This document shows positions 1-14,400 of a DNA stretch of 64,000 nt, piece by piece (within the stretch, counting starts at the first letter, position 1; each line of letters starts with the position of its first letter). This DNA comes from Membranipora membranacea. Its lineage: Eukaryota > Bryozoa > Gymnolaemata > Cheilostomatida > Membraniporidae. The stretch covers positions 3,985,501-4,049,500 of the forward strand of contig OU612070.1 in the NCBI GenBank assembly GCA_914767715.1, in the 5' to 3' direction. A model generated the notes under the pieces. The model saw nothing but the letters and a program-made list of their open reading frames with translations. It was not told the origin of the DNA and searched no databases. The position numbers and the translations under genes were made by a program.

Positions 1-3000
1 GAGATTTCTCCAGCTCTGCCATACCCATTGTTACTTCCTTCAAAAAGAAACAACACATGATAATGTATACATCACACCTATACCCATAACATAATAATAA
101 ACAATATGTAGAACACAGTTAGTTGTGTTTCAAAGTATAAAGCCTCAATTACAGTCGGCACAATACTATACTTGCCAGTATTGTCTTTGTTGGATGGGTA
201 TTGTAATCTTGTAACTTATGTTAGCATTCACCACAAGTAAGATTAAATCTCATAAAGCGCGTACAAGTAGAGTGGGAAGGCAGTGTGAGTGGAGAGAGAG
301 CATGAAAGGGATCCAAAAAAATAATTTATACAACTTATCTGCCCAAAAAAACGGGCTATGATACATGTCAAATAGACAACTGTTCAAACAATAGTTCAAC
401 TGTAAGTGAGAATGATCGGGCAAAATAAAACAAATAAGGATTTCGACGAGCTAATACCTGTTGTATGTCTTGCTTCAGACCAATGATGGTCTCCGCTATT
501 TTATCATCTTTATCTGTCTGCAGTTCCAGAGTGAGGACATTTTTCTTGAGCATCTCTACATGTTCTCTGGCTGCCGTGAGCTCGGTGTCGAGTCTGTCTG
601 CTCTCTGTGCGTGCTGCTGTGCTATACTCTCTAACTCCTCCATCTCACACTCACACTTCTCCTTCATTGATCGAGTTTCCTACACAACATACAACACAAA
701 TAATTGGGGTAATTGGGGTAATTGTGTGGTGTAATTGTACACACATTCGGGTAAAGGCCAGCAAGAAGAATGGTGATACTGATTGGTAACAGTACAAAGC
801 CACAATAAAAGGAGAAATGTTTGTTTGTGCTGTAAGATATGAGATTCGTTTAAAAATTTGGACATGTTCGTTTTTAAAGATACCATAAATACCGCAAAGC
901 GATAGGGTAGAACTAGATATATTGTTCCGCATTCTTAAATAATATGAAGCCTGTATCAATGGGCAGCATTTGTTATAAGGATACCATAGTGATAACCATC
1001 CTTATCCAGTGCAGTGTCAATGAAATGGTCTCAACAAGAGAACATCACTGTGTGGTCTAACCAGAATATCGTAGCTAACAGAGGACATTAATCACTACAA
1101 TGTTACAGATGACTACACTCCAGCAGTTATTACTTTCTTAGCCTGAGATAGCTGATCAGACAATGACTGTATACGGTCATCAGACTGCTGTTTTACTTTA
1201 GTAAGAGAATCATTTCTAGTCTGCAGTCTCTGTGCAAACTCAGTCAGCCTCCTCATCAAGTCAGCATTAGTACACCTCTCACCATCCAAATCAGTCTCTG
1301 TTATAAAATACATATAGTGTAACTCTTTATCTAGATGGGCGTCATCAAACTGCTCATATAAGTGTTTGAGGGGGCTTGGGGTTCAAACTCAAGGAGGTGA
1401 ACTGAGAGTTAGAATTTAACAAACTGAAACTTTGTATTGAAAAAATACAACAAAGGTACATGGTGTTCTTCTTTAACTACCACATTCCCAAATATAGGAT
1501 ATAAATAGCTGACAGTATAAAACTCAGACTCACCAACTTGTTGTATTTTAGCCTTGAGATCGGCGAGGTTACCGTGCTCTTTTCTGTGCCTGTTAATCTC
1601 GGACATAAGACGGGATAATTCACGGGTCAGCTCCTCCACTCTTGTCTGACACACCTGCTGCTGATCTCTCATGTGAGATAACTCCCGCTCAGCTCTCTCC
1701 GTCATCTATAACATGGAATCAAAGCAATTTGATATAAGAGCGGCAATCATATCTAGATTTATCCTACAATAGCACATGGTAAGGAGTATCCCACAATGCA
1801 ACGCAATTTTCTGGGAATCCAAGTTATATTTCTGAACTCGCAAGTTGTTGTATCGTGGAAATCCTGTAAACATGTCTAAGGACGGACATTACGATATGGA
1901 CGTTAGTACAACACCAGTCAAATCATGGACAATGAAAACCCTGTGGACATTTTTTTCATTGGTAGTATTTTTCACAGGCATAAACAAAAAGCCATCTGAT
2001 ACCTGTTCAGTTTCGTCAAACATCTACAAAACTAAATGGTTATTCAGTATTCTCCCGTTAGAATGTATTATATCCAGTAATTCAAGTAGAAGTTATAAGT
2101 TATTGTCAGGACAACAAAGTATAACTCACATCTGTTAGTTGTTGGCTCTCTCTGTCATACTGAGCTGTCAGCTCCTTCAGAGCTCTCTGTCTGTCGCTCC
2201 TCTCATCGTTCAGTCTGCTGACCTCCTGCCTGAGGTCAGAGGTCGCCACCTGCTGCTCACTGAACTCTCCCTTTACCTCCATGATTCTCGTACTGAGCTG
2301 CTGATACTCGTACTTTATCTGAGAGAGGTTCTGTTCTAGATTGTTCTTCTGTCTGTGCATGTCCTCACACTCCTGCAGATTGTGGATAGAAACAAACTAT
2401 ATTTGTACACCACTTGTTTACCTGACACTAACATGTGTCCAACAGGCCACTTTTTGTGGCCTGCATAATTACACAGGTTGGTCGCACCATATATACAGGG
2501 CTGGTCTGTCAACAAGGTCAACAAGGTGAGGTAATTACGGAGATATTACAGTTAAGTTGTTATTGGAGCGTTTTATAACAGCGTAGTTACATTAGAGTGT
2601 TACTGCCGGTCTCACTTACAGAGCTCAGACTGTTCCTCTTGTTCTCCATATCCTTCAGGACCTTCTTCAACTTCCCAGCTGTCGACTTTTGTTCTGAATC
2701 AAAATGAAAAGTTAGTATTATGAGGCATAAATGATAGACAATGTACACTCAGCAGTAGGGATGATCCAATAAAACCCACAGACAAAATTTAATTTCAGCA
2801 TCTAAACTATGCTCAGGTTGCTGGTGAAGGCATTCTATTATCAACCACCCATGATAATCAAGTGGCACCTCCAGCAACCAAGGGAAATTCAAGTACTTGA
2901 ACTAGTTGTCATCCTTAGCTTTTGTGTAAATTGGCAATGTATACTGACGGAGGTACAAACTCAGCATCACGCCAATTCTGATAAGTTTACTAAGTGAATG

Positions 3001-6000
3001 AAAATACATGCGAAATATATGATCACAGATATATAATACCATATTCTACCTTTCAATGACTGAGTGACTGACTGTAGTTCGGTGTCAGTACTGGATCTAC
3101 TAAATTGCATATCATCCACTTCAGATTGAAGTTGTCTCAACCTATTTTGTATCTGCTCATATTCGGTTGTTTTCTCTCGTATCTGGGATTCCAACTGCTG
3201 CTGAGTGTTTGACATTTCTCCTAATGCAGCCTGTCAACATCGATATTCGCAGGTAAAGTGAAGTCGAGGTACCTTGACACTAACCTGGTATTACACGTTC
3301 CCATTCTAGCATTCAATGCATTGACAGACAATATGTGGTTAATCTTTGAGGTGTCCTGGGTTGTTCTCAGTAAAATCAAGGATTTAGTTCATTAGAAAAC
3401 ACTTATAAACATTTCATTGTTGTAGGATGCCAATTATCTTCATATCTCATGGTTATTTGTTACAGCTATCATAACTTGGTACATGCATGTATAAAGGGAA
3501 ATTAGCAACTTGGATTATATATTGAGCAAGCAAATGGAAAGGAGACAATCACGTGATAGCTATAGCTAAAACAGAAACTAATACTACAACAATTAAAGCG
3601 GAGGCACCTTGCTAGTTTCTATTTTGATGGTATGCTGTTGTAGTTCGGCTGATTTCTGGGTGATAGCTCGGGTGACGCTGTCTCGTTCTGATTCTAGTTT
3701 CTCTAGCACAGTACTTGTAGAGCTAGTCTCATACTGAACATATACAGAGAGAGGAAACGGTGAATAATACACACCCATAGACATGGAGAAAAGACAAAAG
3801 ATATCTACGAAACAATCAGCAGAAAAAAGGTAAGGTTGATAAAGACAGATACTGGTAAGAAACACCATGCTTTACTACGGGAAAGAGATAAGCTAGGGAA
3901 TACTGCAAAGTGAATAGTTTGAAGAGCAGATCTAGTTGCAATGCAATCTCTCCACCAAGCAATGAAATTTCTGAGTTTGATTATTGCAGTATTTGGATTT
4001 AGCAAAATCATCGCAAGAAATCCAGCAGAAGTTGCCCTTCTCCCTTTGGCTCCACCTTCAACATCATCATGTTATCTTTACATACCTCTAGTTTATCGAG
4101 AAGTTGTCTGCCCTCTGTGTGTTTAGCCCTAAGCTCTGTGAGTTCTCTCTCCACCACATTAGACTCAGCGGTGAGAGACTCTAGCAGACATCGACGCTCT
4201 GATATCTCACGTAATAACTCTGCTGACTCTGAGCGAGCCGACATCAGAGACTTCTTTAATACTGACAACTGATCTCTACAAGGAGGTTAAGACAAGAAAA
4301 CAATGCACAAAAATCATTGGACTAGTTTGAACGTAGGTCGAATCATAATATCACAACATTACTAACAGTCAGTAGATTAACAAATCTACAAGGAGCTGCT
4401 CTAAAAACAGTTGTTTTATCAGCTACTCATCAACATAGCTGCAGTGAGATAAAGAGTTGAGTTGAGCCAAATACAGTTAAGTGGCTCAGTGTCTGTGACA
4501 TACTCTTTTTGCTCGACAGTCATCGTGAGTGTTTGTAATGCTTCTTTTTCATCCTCTATTTTGTCCTTGACCTTCTCCAGCAGGACACGCCTATCTTCTA
4601 TCCTATCCTTCATTTCTCTCTCCAGAGAGCTCATCGATCCTAGCTCTGTTCTTTTATCCTGTATTTAGAAATTAGGTTATTAACCCGAAAGCTCATAAAT
4701 CATTCACACGGCCAGACAGATAGGTACAAATTACCTTCTCTCAACAGGATCCTGCACAGGTGCTTTCAGTGAATATGTCCACCAGCATGTATATATGAAA
4801 ATCAGAGGCTGAGGGCAGTCAAAGCAGTATCACACACACACACCATTCATCAGGAATCTCACTGAAGCTTATTTATTTCACAACCAATGTTTGTTACAAG
4901 CTGCTGTTCTTAGGAGGCGATGCTGCAACTACCTGATGCACAACTCTGTCCACAGTTTGTGTTTGTCAGAAGCCGCTCACAAATGTACACATTATTACAA
5001 GGCTTCATTACACTCTAGATTACAAAGCGTTTTATAAGTCATGCAAATCCATTTAGACTTATTTTTACCTTCATTTGACCATTAACAGCTTTGACCTCGG
5101 ACTCAAGCTGATGAAGAGTTGTCCTTTCTTCATCTGTCTGTTTGTGAACGAGGGACAACTCCTCTTTAGCTGAGCCGAGGTCAGTGTTAGCAGCTGATAA
5201 CTGTGTCTCCCTCTCAGCCAGCTAGATATCAAAGTCAATAAGGGGAAGTAAAGGATGGGGAAAGGAATGAGGCAGGCTTATCAATAGAGTTAAATATAGG
5301 TATTCTTACACCATACATAGCAATCTAACATGGAAGGTTGTAAACATATCAAACTGTTGGTGAGGGCCTGGTGTTAATGCCTTTCAGCAATAGGGTGTAG
5401 AGAGTGGTGATATTATTATTCTTTGGAAGAGGCAGGCCCTTGCAGGCCCAAGCAGCCTCAAACTTTCTGTTGCAGTCATTACCATCTGGTCAGCTGATCT
5501 GAGTAAGGATTCTCAGACGGGCTGATACGAGTTAATCGACCCACAGTTTGGAGCGCAACAAAAATTGTCTTCAATATAATTCATAATAATATCCTACAAT
5601 AAAAATGACTACTAACCACTGCTTTCATATCTCTAATATCGGAGTAATGCTCAGACAACTCCGACTCGCTACGCCTCACTGAGTTTAAGTGTCTCTCCGC
5701 CTCCAGTTTTATCTCATGTAAGTTCTGTTCCGCTTCAGTGGTCTGCTGCCGTATCGCTGCTTGTAAGTCTGTCAGTGTCTGCAGGGTAGATTATAATAAG
5801 CACTCATTACATAAATCAATCGCAGAGTAAGGATTGATCTATAGCTCAGTCAAAGGTTTAGGTTGGTCTGATCGGCTTTATTTAGGTTCAATGGAAGGAT
5901 GTCAGTCCTTCTCTTCAAGTTGATAGAAGAGCACATACTTCTCTTGTGTAGTGATTGTCACTCCAGTGCGACCAGCCACAGGCTGATACCCAACACCTGA

Positions 6001-8448
6001 ACTATTCATTCATTTCATTCATTCGTTGTATTGTTACTGACTCAACATTGAGTAATATCATGTTAAGCTTGAGCAATAAAAGTTGGTTGTAAAAATAAAA
6101 CTCTTCTGGTTACTGGCTTGCGTGGTTGGTAAAAAATAACTGAAGAAAGAGGTAAAAGTGTTGAGAATGCGCTAAGAAGGTAGATATTTGCACTCACGGT
6201 CTCAGATTGGTTAATTCTCAGTGTAAGGTTATTATAATATTCATCTCTTTCTTTAGTGAGATTTTCTATCTGAGTTATCTGCTCCTGTACATTATCTCTT
6301 TCCTCTGTAAGTCTCTTAGTATCCACCATCAGCTCAGCCACCTCCTTCTCTTTATCACCCTTACGTGTATCTGGCAATATAAGTACACACATACATTACC
6401 TTAATTATCGCCTCGTGTTTCTACATTCAATCTCACAAAGGAGGATAATTTCTGACTGAATAAAAGATAACTCTCTAAATGACTGGATTATTTCTCTGAG
6501 AGGAGAACTTGCATAGTATTAATAAGGGGTCAGCTGTGTCAATTTAGACAAACAGAAGGTTCTGAGTACAGAAGTCTAAGAGAACTCCACACCACTTTCC
6601 TTGCAAGACAATTTTGTTTCCAATAGTAAAATTTATCATCAAGAGACAAATATAAAAGCACCTCTTCGGATCTTGTATTGTTGCTATGCATATTTTCCTT
6701 AGTTGTCAGTTTTGAATTGTTGCCGTAGGGTATTACAAATAGCACCTGTTTCCCTAACCGCTTTGGTGATTCGCATACATACCAAGAAGCACAAGTTCCG
6801 AGGATCTGTCGTCAAGCTGAGCTTTTACGCTGTCATAATGTAGAATCATCTCCTCCGCGTCACCTCTTGCTTGGTCAAGGTCATTCCTGCAATCCTTTAA
6901 TCTATTATCAGCTTCACGTAACTCCGCCCGGCGCTTTGATAGTGTATCCTCGAGGCATCCTAACTCAGTCTACCAGAAGAAAAATAGAACAATGAATACT
7001 AAGGGCCAATCATTATACAGCTATATATTCCTGGCGAATCACACGAAAAAACAATCTAATCTTCATAGAATTAAATTGTATGAGTATAGCCTGCATTTGA
7101 ATTTTATTTCCGAAACGTGTATTATGAAGGGGTTAAACCACCGCTGACACAGCTGGGCTTTGCCCATCAGTGCCACCAGTCAAAAATTTAAATAGAGAGT
7201 TGTGGCATCAAAACATCTAGCCAGTAGCTTTGAATGGAGTTATATGAGCTCTCAAATGTAAGGAGTATCTTCTTCCCCATCCATCTACCATTAGTGATGA
7301 CATATGTTGAAGTTAACCAATCAGGTGCCTTTAAAATCTAGCTGAGGTCCAACACTAATAAAAATGTTGGATCTCAGCTAGATTTTAAAGGCACCTGATT
7401 GGTCAACCTCAACATATGTCATCAATAATGGTGGATGGCTTGGGAAGAAGATACTCCATACAATTTGAGAGCTCATATAACTCCATTCAAAGCTATTGGC
7501 TAGATGTTTTGATGCCACAACTCTCTGTTTAAATTTTTGACTGGTGGCTATGCTGGGCAAAGCCCAGCTGTGGCAGCAGTGGTTTAAGAGCTTTGAATTC
7601 CCACGGGTACAATAACTGATATATTCCACCCCTATCATGTCTCGACTAGAAATAACTTTCCTAAACCATGTGTTGTGAAAAGGATCACGTTGAGCTACAT
7701 CCCAAGAACATAGAGCTGTCATTAGTTCATATGTCGATATGAACGCAAGGGTGTCATTTGAAACAAAAACCATACAACTTTATATGACATATAACTCACA
7801 CTCATATAATGTTCTATCTCAGCCTGAGCCTCACTCTCCTCACTGTCTCTCTTAGCGACCTTGTCTCCCTTCTTCTGTAGTTTGTATGTGTGCTTCAGTG
7901 TATCCAGCTGTTCTCTCTGCATCTTAATCGCTAAATCTAAACTCTCCAACTCACTTTGTCTCTCCTGTAATGGAATTGTATATATTTTATTTAAAGAATT
8001 AATTTATGGCCTTCCGAAAATCAAAGGATGTTGTTAATGTTGTCTTGTTCCTCTTTCAAAAGGCGACATAACTCTGTAATTTCCACCTTTTTGCTTTATT
8101 TAACATTACTGGACTCCCTTTGCAGGGGGGTCTTTCAATTAAAAACAGCCAAAATCGCTATCTGATCTGAGCGGGACTTTAAACAATGTAATAGTAATGA
8201 TTTGCTTTCAAAAGCAACGCTCATTCTAATTGAAAGACCCACCGGACTGGCTGAAAAATGATATGGCTCTCTACATAATACATGTAGAATACGAAAAAAT
8301 GTCTATGTACCTGCAGAGCATGTTTGAGTTCAGTAGCTGCTTTAGCATGCTGAGACATTATCCTCTCTTCTTTATGCTCAGCAGTGCTTCTCTTTAGTGA
8401 CAACTTCATAGATTTGTATTTATCTCTCAATCTCGCGTGTTCATCCTC
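1..8448 (-). CDS. CNTRL: Centriolin C-terminal coiled-coil exons
   Basis: Exons 8311-8448, 7800-7964, 6783-6969, 6198-6370, 5617-5778, 5069-5221, 4504-4658, 4086-4275, 3608-3733, 3050-3230, 2620-2693, 2130-2372, 1534-1705, 1134-1297, 458-679 and 1-37. All encode continuous heptad-like helix, for example LAERETQLSAANTDLGSAK and TKRLTEERDNVQEQITQIE. The 458-679 exon (MKEKCECEMEELESIAQQ) and the partial exon at the edge align with the last part of human centriolin by order, so only a short C-terminal piece should be missing. Introns are about 110-830 bp; the 6970-7799 intron holds a 455-bp foldback element. Confidence 0.85.
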
Positions 8449-11400
8449 CTGTTAAGAAAAGAGATTTGTGCCATTTTTTCTAGATGTAGGCTAGGATGGT
8501 GTGAAAAGCGTCTCATTTCAATATATTGTTAGAAATTTATCTGGATGAATAAAGAGAGTGATACACCTCCCTTCCGATATAGAAAGGACCGCAAAAAATG
8601 CAGCATGATGTAGTACATATGCCTGATTTCACATAGTATAGAAACGCATAGAACTCTTCCTCCTGATTCACACAGAGAATCTGTACAATATTGGATATAT
8701 TAAAAGAAACAAAGTGATGGTAAGACTTGTAACAAAGACTCAGCACAATGACCTTAGATGTCTGACACTCACCAGTGTATGGTGCTCTGGTATACTACAC
8801 GTTCTCTCAGCAGTAGATTTGAGTATATTCCTCACTGGTGTAGTAGTGGATGTATTTAATATGACAGTCTTAGTTGGTGTGACAGGTGCACTATGAGCTG
8901 TCACTGTTATTACTGAGTTGTCAGCAGCAGGTACTAGTGTCACTGTTGATACGGCTGGAGCACCTGCAACCATAGTCTGACCTAAAGCACAATATGACAG
9001 AGATGAGCTATGCAATCATGATTGTGCTGTTAATTGTTTGTGGCACTCCAAATATTGAGGCATTCTGCGGTTGCAGCTCACTGGAATGCCTATAAGCTAA
9101 ATGTGGTGGTACCAACGGATGAAAAGCTGTGCAGGTAACTACTTAAGCACATGCGATGGTTAGTGAATAGATGTTCACCACGTATTAGACAACCTGCAAA
9201 CACCAAATCTTTTCGGTGTTATGCTGATAAATAATTTTAAATCACGTCATTGAATACAGGCTATTTATTGTTAGAATCATTTAGAATCATAACGTTGTTA
9301 CTCATCAAGCCAGTAAAATACAACATTACAGTACTTTTCAGTTGAGTCAGGATTCTACGAGTTACCTGTTTGGTATAGAGCGCTCGGCATAAGTGGAACA
9401 TTTTGTGTATGCATATGAATGGCTGGTTGTGATTGGACGGAACTGTAAGCACCTGGTTGGACCATCGGAGGTCCAGCAGCCATTTGATTGGCCGGTTGAG
9501 CTGCAGGAATCTGATGTGAATGTTGCGGTGGGTAGGAGTTAGGTTGTGATGGATACCCTGACTGACCAGGGTATAGTGCTGAAAATTAGATGTTATGTCA
9601 AACAACAACTCACTCAAACCAGGCTTTAGTTAGATGAAACACGATACATATTGAGTTAAAGTTAGTCATACTACAGGCTTAATAATCACTCAAAACTTCT
9701 TTAGGTAAAAGCAAAACAGTTGATCGGCTTTAGAAAACTTCCATTGCGTCCAACTAGGACCTTGTATGATACTTATTACTTACAAATATCAATCCGTCAG
9801 GAAAAATCATCTGTTCTACTTGATACATTATTATATAACAAATATGAGATCTAAACACTACTAACCTGGTAGAGCCCCACCGAGTCTATTTGGTGTTGAG
9901 GTCATCATATTAGGACCTTGACCTTGCACCATAGGATTACCATGTTCTCCAGGACGGAATGAGGGACCTTGTATAAAACTGGCAGAATGCTGTCCTAAAT
10001 CACCTGCAAAATTGGCAAGATATAATTTGTCAACCAATTCTTTTTGGCATTGCTATTCTTGGAAGCTCATACTTGATCCCGTACTTAACTTTCTGGGATG
10101 GATTAAAGATTGCTTGACTTTCTTTACTGATAGGTCAACTGGTATTTATACGACCGCAAATGTAGAATATGTTGCAATCAAGTTGCAATGAATTTCAAAA
10201 AGTCAATACAAAAATTCGGAGTCCTGACTAACACAATATAAATGAGTCTGTAAATCTCACTTTGATTAGGATACTGAGTAGGAAGACCAGGATGAGGAGC
10301 AAATTGTGCTGACGGATCGGCAGCTCCTGACTGCTGATAGTGTGGAGGGTACATGTGACCTTGAGCTGCCGATGACATCATTGCGGCAGCGTTCTGATCA
10401 GCTTGTTGCATTTCTCTCTGTAACGCTTCTATTCTTCTCAAATCTCCATCACTGAATTAGTTTGGAGGATAAAATGATCATTATATAAATCTAGGATTAG
10501 GATGTAGCTTTTCACTTAATTCATAAATGAGAACAGCCATTACTTTATTGCCATTAGAAACTACTGCTGTGATAATCTCCTATTCAAATTTACTATAGAT
10601 CAAATTCATTTTATTGAAAATTTGTTACTTATTATGCGAACAAATTGGAATCTGCTTTTGACTGTTGTATGTTGTACCTGAGTCTGCCCTGACCAGCCAG
10701 TATCCTGGCCAGCCTATCCACTTCCTGTTTATATTTCTCTAGCTCATCTTTAAGCTGATCAGCCTCATCTCTCTGCTGAGATATAACATCCTCAGCGTGG
10801 TCAGTACGCCTCAGTGTCTTATCTAAATCTTTGTCTCTGTTAGCTAATATCTACAAGTAGTCACAATAACTATCTATGTAATTCTCATTCCCGAAATTAT
10901 CGTTTAACTTATTGATCAAAATCATTGGTCATGATTTCAATATTGTCATCCTGAATCTGCTCCAGTTGGATTTACTGTTGATGATGAATGCCAAAACTAG
11001 AATAGATATACCCTGACATCAACCAGAGGATAAGCGATGAGTATGTGGGACATATTGACGTCATATATTCAATAATACAAATCATCCACCAATACATGCA
11101 AAAGTCAGTGAATGATGGGTCGGAAAGAACAACAAGAAAATAGGCAATTTTTTCAATATACAAAATTGTTTAGAGCCTAACCTTTTGAAGCCTGTCGATC
11201 TCATTATCAGCCTTAGCCAGCTGCTGCTGTAGTTTCTTAGTCTCAGGATTAGGTTTAGGAGCTCCTGATCTCGGCTGTTCTATATCAGACTCATAAGTCT
11301 CAGGTACTGTACCCAGACCCCGAGGTGCTCCGGATCGCTTATCTGCTGATCGGCTACGTGCTCCTGAGAATAGTAGGGGGAGTCACATATACAAATGATT

Positions 11401-14400
11401 ATTTGTTGTGAGTTTTATGTGTAATGGAAATATTGATCCACGATAATTGAAAATAAAATGGAAAGACACTCTGGACTCAGTCAGTTTGATTTTATATTAC
11501 TGATTGCCTAAAAATGTTGTTTCTAATATTTTAATAAAGAGCAAAAGCACAAAAGACAGTCACCTGCCGTTGAGACACATTGTGATGCCTATTCATTAGG
11601 CTGTTGCAATACCAGGAGCAGAACCAACATTCTAATATTCCACTTGAAGTTAGTGATTTGGATGAGGTTTCTATTTATAAGATAGGATACCCACCTGCAC
11701 GCTGATCGCCAGACTTCCTGGGATGTGGAGGGCTGTCAGCGTCTGGATACCTGGGTTGTCTGTAAGGTACAGGTACCTCTGACTGTATGGACATGACATC
11801 ATCAGGGTGTGGAGGCATTCTAGCTGTGTTTTGTCGAGGTGGTGCATTCAGCCGAGGATTCTCATCAGTACTACAAACCAAAGTGAGGTATTACTCATGT
11901 TAGCAACACAAGGAGAGTTTATTATTCTCTGTCTTCTAACCTTAGTACACAAAACCCCTTACCAACATTAATTAATTCAGAGGCATCAGATAGCATTGGG
12001 AGAATGTCATAGTTACAATGATATCACCTGTAGTAACCAGTCAACATTATAGGTTACAACGTAATTAGCTCTGAATTGAAACCGCACATCACACTGAGGA
12101 GTTCAATCAAGTATACTTGGACAAATTTGTCCTTTGTCAGTTTATTAGGGAGACCCGCTTATTATGTGAGCCCTTATACTTACAATTGACAATGAATCTG
12201 GGTAAGTCACCTTAACACAGATTTATATGATAAAATCATTGATAACATACGCTCTGCCGCTAGCTTGGCTGGTAGATCCCTGCCCTGGTGTTCTACTATC
12301 TCTGTCGTCGTATCTGCTCACTGGCCTCTCCTTGCTGTGCCCTCTGTTATGTCGTCCTCCCTGTGGATTGTGATGTGAGAGGGGCATCTGTCTGACAGTG
12401 TCACGTGTCGACTCACTGTCATCATAGCTGTCATCTAACCCACCATCCAGATCAAAGTGAGGGGGTACCGAGTACCTAAAACAAGAGTGGATTGTGACAT
12501 CAGTTATAAATTAAGGTGAAATAGGAGTCAGGTCCCCACAGCGACAGAGGAGACAACCCAACATTGTCCATTTCCAATAATAAAGTGCACCATATTTGTT
12601 TGGAAGCCACCAAACAACGATAATCAGACTTACTTGTTGAATTTACCCGGACTGTGTCTGGGTAGATCAGTAGCCCGTGATTGCTGTCTAGCTCTGTCTA
12701 ACTCAGACTGAGCTCTCTTTAGTCTGTCATTAGCTGCTGCTAACTCCCTCCTCAGCTGATCCTCACCCACCATCCCTGATCTGATATCATCTAACTCCTG
12801 CTTCAGAGCATCAACTAGAGCCGCAGACTCAGAACCTGAGGAATCATTACCCTGAGAAAACAGATCAGGGGATAAACTGAGCATCTCACAAAAGTATCAC
12901 GGACCTGTATCAATGTAAGTCTGCATTATTGCTTGCAGTTACGCATCTAATCCAATATGAATTTGAGCACATGCAAAATTCTTAAAATATTATTGATTAT
13001 TGTGCATTGACCGGGTAGTGATCTCTGATCGCTGGGTGGGAAAAAACAAATCTAGGCTGATTATGTCGATGAATACATACTTTAGATCTGGCATCACCCA
13101 TAGCTGAGCTGAGATCTGCCATCTCTCTCTGTAGTCTGGCGTTCTCATCACGTAATTTTCGAGCTTCCTTGTCACCTTGCTTTTTATCCCGCTGCAGGTT
13201 TTTCTGCAGAGTGGCTATCTTACGGCCAATCGGGTCAGCTGAGTTTGCTGGCACCGGCTGCCCTGTCTCCACTCCCTAACATATGAAGCAATGAATGTTG
13301 GTTAGGGACAATATTTACTGACACCGTATGTAGGAATTCTTCCAAGTTGAGTTATGAAATTGCAATCAAGAATCAATAGTAACTTTCACAGTTATGAAGT
13401 AACTCAGAGCTGTGACAAACAGGAAACATCATTGACAGTGTTATTCCACCTATACAGTCACATATACTAGCATAATTCCAAGTTAGTAAATTCTGCTCAT
13501 GATCATCTAAGGGTGGCGGCTACAAACCTGAATCATCGCGTCGAGTTTGGACATGACATCAGCGTCAGCTAAGGATCTGCCCATCTCAGCATCTCTCTTC
13601 AGCTTATCATTGTCTCTCTATCAACAGACAGCTAAGAGTTAGCAAAGTGTTGAACAAGAAAATTTGCAAGCAATCTTAGTTGATATCAAAACCAAGTTAA
13701 ATGTGAAAAAAATGAATCATTATCAACTTAGTTTAAATTCTATGTTCATGTTCATATTCCATCCTCCAAGTTTTTTGTGTCTGGCCGCATAACACAATTG
13801 TTTGTTAACTAGTTTGGCTTTAACTACAAGTGTAGGGTGAATACCTTGAGTTTGGCAAGCTCCTTTTTAGTTTTTGGATCTGGAGTTTCATCCTCTCGCC
13901 TTCTCAGCTCATCCTCAAGCTGGTCTTTAATCTCAAGTAACTTTCTGACGTCATCCTCGAGCTCAGACTACAAAATAACAAGTCTCAGACTATCTATCTA
14001 TCGTGTTTTTGATGAAATCAAGATATTGGATTGTCATGGTTTCGTTGAGCAAGAAGTTTGTTTGCATACCAAGCACTGAAAATCAAATGGCTGAGCGCAC
14101 AAACTACATTTAGACTTTCAACTGATGACCAAGCTGAGTACAATGTAACAATGAAGGAAGGCCACTCATGGTATAGAATATTTGGTGGTGGATTGAAATG
14201 AATGGGTCAAATAATGATTCCCTCGCGTTTTATAAGTGGACTTTCCCAGATGATTGATTCCCTCATGCCTTGTTATATGAATTCTGTGAGTACCTTGGTT
14301 GGTCCGTCAGGTGTATCAGCAGCTGCGGTGTTGTCCAGCTGCTCTTTCAGATCTGCATTTGTGGCTTTCTCTGTCTGCAAAACAACAAATAAGAATAGCA

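Noticed and set aside
9261-9617. 118-residue minus-strand frame beginning MSELLFDITSNFQ
   Set aside because: In this exon the other frame (YPGQSGYPSQPNSYPPQ) has the composition expected at this place of centriolin and fits the neighbouring exons.
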